Program-made: the position numbers and the translations under genes | Source of the DNA: Cordia subcordata | Taxonomy: Eukaryota; Streptophyta; Magnoliopsida; Boraginales; Cordiaceae | Assembly (NCBI GenBank): GCA_028554755.1 | Contig: JAPTOF010000025.1 | Span: 2,796,501-2,860,500, forward strand | DNA: 64,000 bases | Direction of reading: 5' to 3' | Shown: positions 46,521 to 57,968 of the stretch, in pieces | Numbering within the stretch: position 1 is the stretch's first letter | Layout of the letters: each line of letters starts with the position of its first letter | The notes under the pieces: generated by a model | The model's database searches: none | Told to the model about the DNA's origin: nothing | Seen by the model: the letters and a program-made list of their open reading frames with translations, nothing else

Positions 46521-47370
46521 GCCATAAAATCCCATAACATAAAAGTATGTAAGCAACCCATAACACAAACTAAATCACCCTATGAAAATCTACTTATACA
46601 TCATATGAAACAGGATAGAAAGAAGATTAGAAAGCTTCCCTTTCATCCTTGCAAATTTGACACGATCCTTGAGCAAATCTTCACTCCAAAGTTGTTAGAA
46701 TCCCTCAAAGTAGCTTGAGTCTAGGTATGAAAGTGTGTGAGAGAATGTGTATGTGTGTGTGTGAGGTGGGTGAGTTAGGGTTTAATAGGTGTGAAATGGA
46801 TGTAAAGAGTGAGTGTGAAATTGGGTCTCTAATCTCCTTTACTTTTGCTAAAACATGCACTTTAAATAAGGTTTTCTCTCGCAGGGCAACGGAATGAATG
46901 GGGGGATCAGCGTGGAAGGGAGGTCAACTAGCCTAAAATGGCTTAGCTAATAACTCGGTTGGGGGCCTGGGTTGGTTGCCCAGCCTAGGGAAGAGGTTGA
47001 TCGGCCTCTCTAGTCTTGGCCTCAATTTTTCTCCTCGCGAGCTCAGTTCTTCTCAGTTGCTCTTTTCATTGTCTTGCCACTTTCAAATGCACTTTTCTTA
47101 CTTTCTTCAAGTCTCAAGCACCATTAGCTTTGCTTTTTCATCAAATCATTATCATTTTGAGCTCCGAGCATTACTTTGAACCTCACCTATAACAAGAAAT
47201 AAGTGTGTATTAGTGTAGCATTTACGTTTTGAACTCCACTATGGACATTTGAGACCTACTATGCACAAGTATGGTATAAATGCTACACTAATGCACCTAA
47301 TAGAGCACAAATCACCTCAAAACACGTAACAAAATGAAATTCAAGCACACAAAAAATCACCAAACATCAT
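45427..47370 (-). repeat. Solo gypsy LTR M
   Basis: It runs from TTATTGTCTTT (terminal TG mutated to TT) to CAAACATCA on the + strand, about 1.94 kb. Flanks TGCAG (45422-45426) and TGCAA (47371-47375) form a 4-of-5 TSD. It resembles LTR J at its left end (GAGCACAAGCCTAAA..). It contains one good TTGGCT/AGCCAA hairpin at 46035-46054, a decayed one near 45972-45991, and an (AT)n run at about 46482-46517. Confidence 0.78.
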
Positions 47371-47466
47371 GCAACACTTTGATATACCATAGGGGAAGGT
47401 CTTATGTGATATGATTGTCTACCTTGTATGTTGGGTGTTGTATTATAATCAATCTGGACATGCATA
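47371..47466 (+). repeat. Continuation of LTR O between M and N
   Basis: 96 bp that belong neither to M nor to N. By position they continue O. They are cut by N at 47467. Confidence 0.4.
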
Positions 47467-48859
47467 TGATATGTTGGTTTTGTGTGTATTTGCATTGTAC
47501 TTCTATATCTATATAGAGGTGTTTTTGAGCTTATTAGATAGCTTTAGTGTTGTGTTTATACTATATTTGTGCATATAAGAATGTAAGTTTATATAGTTAG
47601 TTTCAAGGTTAAATGCTATACTAAAAGCTTAATTTTATTCCATAGGTGAGTTGTAAGGTGAAACCCGAGCTTGCACGATGATGAGTGATGAAGATAGAAA
47701 GTGTACGGGTCATGGGGTAAAGGCCGAAAGCAAAGAAGATGGAGCTTTAAAGCAATTTAAAGAACTAGTCAACCCCTTTGAAGTACCGACTAACCGGTAA
47801 GGTCAGCCGGTAGATCCAGAGAAGAATAATTGTACCGGTTAAGTCAATCGATAGTACTGCTATCAGCTATAAATAAGGCCCAACCTGGAGAACTTAGAGA
47901 TTAGATAATCATCCATTCACACATACTTCATGCCCACTTCTCACACACTAAATCCTAACTCTCACCCACCACACACACACTTCTAAACACCAAAAACACT
48001 TTGGAATCAAGCTTCTAAGTGGATCAAACACAAGATTTGGGCGTAGCTCATGGATTGCAAAGCACGGATTTGGATAGAAGGATGTCTCTCTTTTATCCCA
48101 AATCTAATTATGTATGATTAGAGCTATGTAGGGTGATTATATCTTGTATTTATAGATTGAGTACTACATTTTTACTAATGGAAACTTGATGGATTTCTGT
48201 ATGTATGCTTTATACTTACGGTTTCAAAGGCTATTTTACATATATGTCTATGTGTTTGTTGAAATTCCTTAATGAAGTTACATATGTATATTGAAGTCTG
48301 TTATGCTATTAACCATCTTTAGATCATTATGCTAGCATATCTATGTGTTTGTGTGGTGATTACATGAAGTGGGTATGCATATATACATGTGTATGTGTGT
48401 GTTTGCATACTTAATAGCATAAATAGCTTCTATTGCATACATATCGGGTGCTATTGCTTGAATTGATGTATTCTAGGCATGCCTATGTGTTTAATAGTAG
48501 AATATACCAGTGTATTCTTGAATGTCATGCTCTAGATGTGTTTGCCTTGCGCTTAAATGTCATTACCCTCTATTGTGATGCGATCAATGGTGCATAACTA
48601 GTAACCAGCCTCGGTTCAGTCCCCTTTGGCTTTAAATCCAGCCAATAGGTGGCCAGACAGGTTTAGTTGACCTTAGTTCTAGTTACTCCACCCTAATGCC
48701 CTAGGTTCTAGGTTCATAAAGACCACATTGTACTGCTAAGTGAGGCGAAGCTTAGGGACGGACTTACACTGAGTCCTAAGGTTAGATTAAGGAACTAATT
48801 AGAAGATTAAGTGCTAGGGTTGGATCGATTTAAACTCACATAGAATCCGATTAGCTAGA
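47467..48859 (+). repeat. Partial gypsy LTR N
   Basis: It starts TGATATGTTGG and carries the palindrome cluster (47760-47860), four spaced motif copies (around 48243, 48337, 48388 and 48477; spacing 94/51/89) and a perfect TTGGCT/AGCCAA hairpin (48626-48645). The terminal part is missing because LTR P starts at 48860. Confidence 0.75.
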
Positions 48860-49361
48860 TGTTAGGAAAATCAAGGACACATACACACACATCAAAGCAC
48901 AGCGAAAAACCCACACACAAAGAACACGCAATATTTTAATGTGGTTCGGCCTTCTGCCTACTTCCACGATCCCCTCTGGGATAAATTTTACTATTCAACA
49001 ATAATGGGATTACAACTCAGGTGATGACTTTTTGCACGAACAGAAAAGTCTAAACCCTCCGCACAGAGTTCCTACAATGGTTCTATCCTCAACAGGACTA
49101 GAACGAATATAAGAAACTCTCGATGTTCTTAAGCTCTCTCTCTCCCCCACACCCCTCATGGGGTATGGCCCTAAGGCACACTTTATACAACTAATGCAAA
49201 AGTCCTATTTATAGAGGAGATTTCCTTGTCCTCCAAGAGAAAGGATTTTCTAATCTATCAATCCTACCATAATTAAGACTCTTACCATAACTAGAATTTT
49301 AACTCTTATTAAAACTCTTTCCTAATTTGTATGGGCTTAGACTTTGAGCCATAACCCAACA
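48860..49361 (-). repeat. 3' LTR of element P (short, copia-like)
   Basis: 502 bp with TGTTAGG...CCCAACA ends. On the - strand it is preceded by the purine tract CCAAGGGAGGAATT (49362-49375). That makes it a 3' LTR in - orientation, with the element body to the right. Confidence 0.75.
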
Positions 49362-49921
49362 AATTCCTCCCTTGGAGAAAAGTCCAAAGCTTCTATGCTG
49401 CAACTGGAACCTCTTCATAGTCTTCATGCTGGAGCCCTCGCTCAATAACACTCTTCACGGCAACATACCAACACATCCTAGCAGGTTTTCAGAGTCATCT
49501 CCAACATTTCTCTTCGTGCCATCTAACCTCAACCTCTCAAGGTTGTTTGTGTCATCCCTCGACATTAGACATCTCGGACGTGATCTTCTTTCTAATAGTA
49601 GCATTCTTTATCAGTCGTCTGGCTAGGACTCTAATTGTTCAGCTACGTAAACTCTCTTCGCATGACTCTTCCCTCGAATTGAACCTTCTTCAACTAGTCT
49701 ACTCATAAAAAATTCTCTCATCTAAAAGTTTGTTCACTAGTCGGCTAAATGTGTATGCTCGTACAATGCTTCAAAGACTTTCGTATAATTTCATCACCAC
49801 TTCATCATTTTACCTAATTCCAAAGCTCACCCATGATACATCAAGAAATTTGGCAAAACAAACCTCAAAAAACGAACTCAGGACGTCGAAATTTTGTAAG
49901 AACACCCTCGGTCAACACGGT
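49362..49921 (-). other. Element P internal region, 3' part
   Basis: It starts with the polypurine tract and then has no convincing coding frame on either strand. The region is interrupted by H; the bases at the H junction join naturally to 63022 (..ggtcaacacggt + caactttcag..). It is interpreted as a non-coding internal region, possibly of a large non-autonomous (LARD-like) element. Confidence 0.5.
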
Positions 49922-50862
49922 TGATGTCTTCTTACGAGTGCAAGTTTTAAAAGACCCGCAAGCGTACAGATCGTGCAATACAGTGTTTACGAGTGCAGGT
50001 GTCGAACCACAGGGAGGCGTGAATATCGTGAATGTATCCTATGCTTGGTGTCCTAAAAGAGCTAAAAAGAAAGATCTAAACTAAGTGTACTTTTTCTTGT
50101 GAAGGTTTGGATTGTCGGGAGCTCTAAGTAAATGAAAGAAAACTAAGCTATGAATAAAAACAAAAGGGACGCAGGTTGATTAAGAAGAAACTAACAATTG
50201 GAAAGGGATTAGGGTGACTTGGACTTATGAATGGGTAACTCCATACTCAAATGCTATGGGATTAAGGGATGATGGCTAACTATCAAAAGTGCTCTTAACT
50301 AGGTTGTTAGTTAGTGTCTTGATTTCCCCCTAGGACTCGGTGCGGGTCCGTCCTAGGCGACGTCTCCTAGAGCTACGGCGTGGTCCTTATGACCTAGGGC
50401 CTCAAGAGGGACTAACTAACTTCCTAGGTGGCTTAGAATGAACCTACCCTAGTACCTAAACCGTTGGCTGGGTTTAAAGCCAAGACCTAGTGTTGCTAAG
50501 GTCGACTAAATCTATCCTGGAACCTATTGGCTGGATTTAAAGCCAAAGGAAACTCGACCTAGATTAGCCCTAAATTATACTCCTTCATTCTAAGATCACT
50601 ATATCAGGATTTGAATAACATTCATACACATGTGATATTGAAATTATGCTTGTTACTAGGCATGCAAATACGCATATAGACATGAATAAAAGCACTACCC
50701 ACTTCATAACATCCATGTATAAACACATAGACATGAGTACAGTATGGATTAGATGTGTTTAGTAACAAACAAACTTCAATTAATATATATGTACTCATCT
50801 AGGTATTTTATCAAACACATAGACATGAATGAAAGAACACCCAGTTAAACAAAACAAATCAA

Positions 50863-50908
<46 letters not shown>

Positions 50909-51705
50909 GCCATCATATCCCATATCATAACAGTATAAAATTAACCCATTACATAAGTTTAATCACCCTATACAAGCCTACTCAGACATAATAGAAAATA
51001 GAATGAAAGAGATATAATGAAACTCCCCTTTCATCTAGCGATTTTAGAACACAGCTTGTAAACAATCTCAATTCCAAAGCATTTGAATCCTCCAACGAAG
51101 CTTGGTTCTTCGTGAAAAGTACGTGAAAAGGGTGTGTAAGGCGGCTAGGGAATAGGGTTAAGTGTGTGTGAGAATAGGTGTGAAGTGTGTGTAAAAACTC
51201 TCCGTGTTTTCTGCTCCGCATCGGGCTTTATTTATAAATTCGCGCATAGCCGGTTGACCGGCCTCTGGAGTACTCGACCGGCTTTCTTCAAGGGCTCTCT
51301 GGAGTGGCCGGTCGACCTAGCCGGTCAACCGGCTCTTGAAGGGGGGTCATCCGGCTTTTCGACGAAGTTCTCTGGAGTGGCCGGTCGACCGAACCTTAGC
51401 GTCCGGCTGACTTCCTTCATCCAATTTTTCGTCATTTCGGCCTTTAGTCTTCTCCCTTAGACCCGTGCATGTCCTATCTTCATCACCTTTCATTGTTCAA
51501 TTTTTATCTTAACCCAAAGTCACCTAAATCATTGAAAATAAGCTATTAGTGTAGCATTTTATCTCTTAAACTCACTATGCATAGTTGTTTACGCTTAAGC
51601 CAATTCCTATCAAGAGTACTACACTAGTGCATCATTATAAGCATTCAACACCTCTAAAATATAAGTAAATGGCAATGCAAACACACACCAGATCACAACT
51701 CATCA
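49922..51705 (-). repeat. 3' LTR of element H
   Basis: 1,784 bp, TGATGTCTTC...CAACTCATCA. It has a longer (AT)n run (50865-50904) than the 5' copy. Hairpins lie at 50464-50483 and 50527-50546. A TATA-type sequence (ATTTATAAATAAAG on the - strand) lies at 51227-51240. Confidence 0.93.
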
Positions 51706-53125
51706 ATACCCCCAAACCTTCTCCTTGCTTGTCCTCAAGCAAGCCTAATCTTAAATCTTATTTCTAAAGCTGATACAATGGATTGCCTAAAGGACTGACT
51801 CGCTATCAGCATTAGTTTGAGAAACATGAAAGGGCATTCCTATTGTGAAGAGATCCCTAAGCCTCTTTGAATCTTTCCTCTACTCATAAGGGGTCTTGTT
51901 CCTCATGGGAATTTCCCAAGTAGCCAATCCACCACAAGCCTAGGATTCTAACTCACGCACTCGGGATATTGGTATTTCGTGCTCCCTCAATTGACATGGT
52001 CTCCCTAACATGCACCAAGCCTCAAGGATAAAAAAGAGAGAATATACAAACACAATGGCTTTTTATAAGCCTTATTCACATGCTTGCAAAGATGATAACT
52101 TGTGCTAAGTTGACATTGTGTCACTTATGCACTTATTCACTAACTTTTAGGTGCTTTTGGTTTTTCCTCTTTTTTACTTCATTCATAGAATTTTGCACCT
52201 TTTTGCCTCTTTTTTTTTTTTCAATCAATTTTTTTTTTCATTTTCATTGTATTGAATTCTCAAAAAGGAAGAAAAAGAAAGGCTTAAGCATATCAACAAG
52301 AACCAATCAAAGACGGGGCACTCACATCAATAACCCTTTTTCAACACTCTTTCCTAGCAAGCTATGGGGTGGCTACAAGGGTTATTCTTTTAAGGTTCTC
52401 ACTCCCCACAACTTTTAAGGGCATCTCCTCCAAGACTTAGTTTTCAAACCACTCTATTTATTCCCCCACAATGTCTCTCATCTTAATAAATCAATAGAGT
52501 CAATCACAAAAGCCAACACAATGATCAACAAAGAAATAAATGACTCTATATGCATCAAAATTGAAAAATTTTCAAAATTGAAAAATTTTCACCATTTAAA
52601 CGCATGATGCAATCTACCCTAAGTAAAATATAACAAGAAAGAAAACTAAACTCCCACACCCCCAAACCTAAACTTTGCTTGTCCTCAAGCAAATAGAACA
52701 AAGCACAACAAAAACAAGCAAGTTATCATTACAAAACAAGTAAGGGTGGTGGGGATAGGGTGCGAACAGGGGAACAAGTGGAGAAAGGATAGATACAACC
52801 TTGCATTTTCTTCAAAGCTTTCCATGCCAACGTCATCTCACCATACTGCTAATCTGTGACTCACAATTCATAAACACTCACAAAGAAAACAAGATTAGTA
52901 GCATTGCCTATGCATTCTCGCATTGGCATGTGCAATAAAGCAGTGGTGTATCTTACGGGACAAAGGATTAGGATTCAACACTTTAAGTTGGGTGCAAGAA
53001 AGATAAAAGAAAGAAAATAAAAAGAAACAAAAGTCAAACAAATGCAAGACTATAGAATTGAACCTAGGTTGCCTCCTAGTAGCGCTAACCACCAAGCCAT
53101 CAGCCAGGCAAATACCAGCTCATCT
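51706..53125 (-). other. H 3' non-coding region with polypurine tract and hairpins
   Basis: On the - strand the polypurine tract aggtttgggggtat abuts the LTR (51706-51719). The twin hairpins are perfect 8-bp stems at 51724-51743 and 52674-52693. The post-pol hairpin CTAGG-AGGCAA-CCTAG is at 53064-53079. A T-rich stretch lies at 52140-52260 (A-rich on the sense strand). No env-like ORF is found in these 1.4 kb. Confidence 0.85.
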
Positions 53126-53724
53126 TCAACTTCCATTTGTGGGATCCTGAAGCTTTAAAACCTCCACACGAGCCATGCTCGGATCATAAGCGTGCTTCAG
53201 GCGTTGCCCATTTACCGTCAACTCTCGGCCATCCTTTAAGTCTTTAATCTTGATCGCTCTGAAGGATAGGCAATCATCACCTCATATGGACCATCCCATC
53301 TCGTCTTAAGCTTACCTGGAAAAAGCATCAGTCGTGAGTTAAACAACCAAACTTTATCAAGAGGAGAGAATGATTTCTTAATAACGTGTTTATCATGGAT
53401 TCTCTTCATCCTATCCTTATAAAGTTTAGCGTTCTCATATGCCTCGAATCTAAGCTCTTCCAGTTCTGCTAGGTCTAGCCTCCTTTTCTCACCCGCTTTT
53501 GCCAAGTCAAAATTTAGGGCTTTAATTGCCCAATACGCTCTATGCTCAAGTTCAACCGGCAAGTGACAAGCTTTACCAAATACCAATCTATACGGAGACA
53601 TACCAATAGGAGTCTTAAAGGTGGTACGGTAGGCCCACAAAGCATCATTTAATCTAATAGACCAATCTTTTCTATCAGGCCTAACCGTTTTCTCTAGAAT
53701 GTGTTTGATCTCTCTATTGGACAC
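53126..53724 (-). pseudogene. pol: H integrase, C-terminal part
   Basis: It resumes after insert J with [13 protein letters not shown], directly continuing the [11 protein letters not shown] of the other side. It includes the typical phrases [20 protein letters not shown] and [21 protein letters not shown] frameshift at about 53260 separates the last block ([20 protein letters not shown]), which ends at TGA 53128-53126. Confidence 0.88.
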
Positions 53725-55854
53725 TGATATCGCTAATTGGGCACAAGCCTAAATAGCCCGCAAGCGCATGGGTCGTGTGTAGTACGGTGTGTGCGAGTGC
53801 GGGGTCGAATCCACGGGGAGGCCTAATGTGTATGGTGTTCTAAGCTAAGTGCGTCCTAAAGAGCTACTTGTTGGGGTCTTAACTACAATGTTTTTGGTGT
53901 TTTTGGTTTGAGGGGAGCTCAGGAAAAGTAAACCTAATCTAAGAACAAGGAAATAAAAAGGTAGCACGTATGTGTGTGATGGGGAAATCAAGTGATCTAA
54001 GGGGATTCAAACGTCGGAAATGGGAGACTAAGGTGATTACATCTTGTTTATGGTGATTACTACGTCTTTCTAGGGTTACTTGATGGATTATACTAAGTGC
54101 TCTAATCTAGACCTATAATTAGCCTCCTAATTGGTACCCTAAGCCGCAGTGCGGGTCCGTCCCTAGGTGGCGATGCCTAGCAGTACGATGTGGTCTTTAT
54201 GACTTAGGAATGAGGGCTAGCTAATAAGATTCTAGGTGAGTGTAGATCGATCTAACCCTAGCACTTAGTCCTCTAATTAGTTCCCCAATCTGGCCCTAGG
54301 ACTCGGTGCTAGTCCGTCCCTAAGCTTCGCCTCACTCAGAGCTACGGCGTGGTCCTTATGAACCTTGGGTGTTAGGGTGGACTAACTAGCCTTCCTAAGT
54401 GAACTAAGGTCAACTAAACCTATTCGGACTCCTATTGGCTGGATTTAAAGCCAAAAGGGACTCGACCTAGGCTAGATACTAGTTGTGCACCATCGATCGC
54501 ATCACAATTAGCAGAAATTGACATAAAGCGCATGGCAAACACATCTAGGGCATGGCATTTGAGAATACACCGGTATATTCTACTACTAAACACATAGACA
54601 TGTTTAGATTACACCAATTTAAGCAATAGCACCCGACATGCATGCAATAGAAGCTAGTTATGATATTAAGTATGCTAACACACACATAGACATGTATGTA
54701 GTCATACCCACTTCATGTAGTCACCATACAAACACATAGGCATGCTAGCATAATGATTTAGAAATGGTTAATAGCACAATAGACTTCAATATATATGTGC
54801 TACATCATTGAGGCATTTCAACAAACACATAGACATGTATGTAAAATAGCCTTTGAAGCCATAAGCATAAGGCATATATACATAAATCCATCAAGTTTCC
54901 ATTAATATAAAGTAGTAATCAATCCATAAATACAAGATATAATCACCCTACATAGCTCTAATTAAACATAATTAGACTTAGGATAAAAGAGAGATACCCT
55001 TCTATCCATAGCCAAGCTTTACAAACCATGAGCTATGCCCCAAATCCTAGTGTTTGATCCTCTTAGATCCTTGATTCCAAATGTTAAATGTGTTTAGAAG
55101 TGAGTGTGTGAGGTGATTTTTGGTGGATTTTAGGTTTAGGGAAATGGGTGTTTGATTTGGGTGTTCTTCCCCATCAAAAAGGGCTAAAAAGTGGCTTAAA
55201 TGGAGCTGTTAACGCGTCCAGCCGGGGGCCCAGCCGGTCGACCGGCTTTGGGCCTAAGTCGTCCGGCCAAAATTGGCCCAGGTTCTGATCCGGCCGGTCG
55301 ACTAGCCGGTCGACCGGCTTGGTCGTCCGGCCTAGACAGAGGCAAACCAGTCTTGATAGTAAAATGGTCATATCTTGCTCGTTTTAGCTCCGATTCGCGC
55401 ACCATTTTTTTCTATGGCTTCGTTTCGTCGTGGGGGATCTCCCAAGCCATCTTTTGCAACCTAAAACATATCCAAAATTTGTCCATGTCCTTTTTAGGTT
55501 GCAAGATCCGAATTTGGCTCACGTTGCGCTCGGTTTCGCCTCGGTCGCTCCTTCTTTCGTCTGACCACTTCCAAAGGCACTTTTCTTCATTCCTTTGTGT
55601 CCAAAACACTCTTGGATTTGCTTCACACTTTAATCACCCTCAATTAAGCTCCAATTATCTCTCCAAATCACACCTAAAATAAGCAATAAACGCACATTAG
55701 TGTAACATTTAAGTCTTTACTTCAACTATGAACATTTAAACCTTAATATGCACAATTATGACCTAAATGCTATACTAATACATTAAATGAAGCTCAAAAC
55801 ACCTCAAAACAAGTATATACATGCAATAGATAAACACACAAAACAAACACATCA
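53725..55854 (-). repeat. Solo gypsy LTR J inside the H integrase
   Basis: It runs from TGATATCGCT to AACACATCA and is flanked by the perfect 5-bp duplication GACAC (53720-53724 and 55855-55859). The uninterrupted target can be read in E at about 14632. It contains four spaced motif copies in antisense, one hairpin (54435-54454), a palindrome cluster (55215-55335) and a diverged duplication of the TCCGTCCCTA block (about 54145-54225 and 54295-54385). No internal sequence, so it is a solo LTR. Confidence 0.93.
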
Positions 55855-56420
55855 GACACCTCTACTTGTCCACTAGTCTGCGGGTGATAAGGAGTGGCTA
55901 CTTTATGGGTGACTGAATATTTCCTCAACAAGGCCTCTAAAGTCCTATGGCGAAAATGCAAACCCCCATCACTAATTAAGACTCTAGGGACTCCAAATCT
56001 AGAGAAAATGTTCTCTTTAATAAACTTAACCATTACCCTATGGTCATTAGTGCGTGTAGGAATAGCCTCAACCCATTTGGATACATAATCAATGGCTACT
56101 AAAATGTACTGACACCCAAAAGAAGGTGGAAATGGACCCATGAAGTCTATACCCCAAACATCGAACAACTCACAAGGAAGAATAGGGGATAAAGGCATCA
56201 TGTTTCTCCTAGAAATAGACCCGGATTTTTGACATCTAAAACACTTCTTGCAATATTCCTGAGCATCCCTAAAGAGAGTAGGCCAAAATAATCCACTTTG
56301 CAAGACCTTCGCAGTAGTCTTCTTCCCACTAAAATGACCCCCACACCCCTCACCATGACACATGCTTAACACACTCTCAAACTCCTCCTCAGGCACACAC
56401 CGGCGAATCATTTGATCCGC
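55855..56420 (-). pseudogene. pol: H integrase, N-terminal zinc domain and catalytic core
   Basis: Part of the 55794-57221 frame. The HHCC zinc-binding domain is intact: [10 protein letters not shown] (two His) and CFRC. The core has D in WGIDFMGPF (about 56147), D in LISDGG (about 55970) and E in SGQVEVS (about 55862). J interrupts the gene two codons after this catalytic Glu. The sequence type ([24 protein letters not shown]) is diagnostic of the Athila clade. Confidence 0.9.
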
Positions 56421-56636
56421 ACACACTTTAAAAAGATAGGGATCATCCCAAAAGAAATGCCTAACTTGTGCTAAGAACCTATCTTTTTCTCTTTTCTCCC
56501 AATGGGAAGGGAAACGCCCTGTGGCAAGATAATTGACGATATGAGCGAACCAAGGTGTGTGATGGGAGACAGCAAATAATTGCTCATCAGGGAATGAATC
56601 ATGAAAAGGGGCTGGATCACTAGAAGACTCGCTAAC

Positions 56637-57221
56637 AAGACGGGAAAGATGATCCGCAACTAAATTTTCTTTACCCTTCTTATCCCGAATTTCTATGTCG
56701 AACTCTTGAAGCAGGAGCAACCACCTAATCAAGCGGGGCTTAAATTCTTTCTTAGATAACAAATATTTTAGTGCCGCATGATCGGTGTAGACAATTACTT
56801 TAGATCCCAGGATGTATGACCTAAACTTGTCGAGAGAGAAGACTATCGCTAGAAGCTCTTTTTCCGTAGTAGTGTAATTCTTTTGTGCTTCATCAAGAGT
56901 CTTGCTAGCATAGTATACAACATGGGGCAACTTATCCTTCCTTTGACCTAAAACAGCTCCTATTGCATAATCGGATGCATCACACATAACCTCAAATGAG
57001 AGACTGTAGTCAGGTGGTTGGATAATCGGGGATATAGACAATAAAGATTTAAGCCTATTGAAAGCTCTAACACATTCATCATCAAAGTCAAAAGGAACAT
57101 CTTGTGCTAGGAGCCTAGACAAAGGACGTGCAACGTGACTAAAATCCTTAATGAATCTCTGATAAAATCCTGCATGTCCTAGAAAAGATCTAACATCCTT
57201 GACACACTTAGGGACAAGCAA
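56637..57221 (-). pseudogene. pol: H RT end and RNase H
   Basis: The frame starting at 57221 opens with the RT thumb-side phrase [18 protein letters not shown] and continues into RNase [15 protein letters not shown] (Asp at about 56981), TTEKELLA (Glu at about 56864), YTDHAALK (Asp at about 56783) and VADHLSRL (Asp at about 56654). All four catalytic acids are present. A frameshift at about 57222-57290 separates it from the RT fingers and palm. Confidence 0.9.
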
Positions 57222-57968
57222 CTTCTCAATTAATTCAACCTTAGTGGGTCGACTTGAATTCCATTAGATGAGACAACATGACCCAGACTATCCTCGTTGC
57301 ACCATGAAGTGGTTTTTCTCGAAACTTAACACTAAATTCTTCTCCACACATCTGTCTAAGACTAATGAGAGATGATTAAAGCTCTCATCAATGCTTTCTC
57401 CAAAGACTGAGAAATCATCCATATAAATCTCTAAGTGTCTCTCAATCATATCACTAAAAATGGCCATCATGCATCTCTGAAAAGTCGCTGGGGCATTACA
57501 AAGACCGAAGGGCATTCTCCTATAAGCAAAAGTGCCATAGGGACAAGTAAAGGTGGTCTTTTCCTGGTCCTCGGGAAACACAGGGATCTGGTTATATCCC
57601 GAATAGCCATCTAGAAAACAATAGTAGCTGTGCCCAGCTACTCTATCTAAAATCTGGTCTAGAAAAGGCAATGGGAAATGATCCTTCCTAGTTTTGGAGT
57701 TGAGCTTCCTATAATCAATACAGACCCTCCATCCCGTAGGAGTACGTGTAGGGATAAGCTCTCCTCTCATTCTCAACAACCGTGATCCCGAACTTCTTAG
57801 GGACAACTTGGGTGGGCTAACCCACTCACTATCGGAGATCGGATAAATAATGCCTGCATCCAAAAGCTTAATGATCTCCTTCTTAACTACTTCGCTCATG
57901 TGTGGGTTTAGCCTCCTTTGCATCTCCCTAGAAGGAATGGCTCCATCTTCAAGGTGAATACGATGCAT
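57222..57968 (-). pseudogene. pol: H reverse transcriptase fingers and palm
   Basis: Motifs in order: NPHMSEVVKKEIIKLLDAGI, WRVCIDYRKLN, FLDGYSGYNQI, FAYRRMPFGLCNAPATFQRC and IYMDDFSVF, with the catalytic YMDD at 57414-57425. A short out-of-frame stretch follows SEWVSP (about 57760-57820), and the frame ends at a stop after HFMVQRG (57288). Confidence 0.9.

Noticed and set aside
55200..55682. 160-codon + strand ORF rich in Arg, Pro and Gly
   Set aside because: It lies across the palindrome cluster of LTR J. The amino-acid pattern comes from repeated CCGGTCGACC words, not from a protein family.
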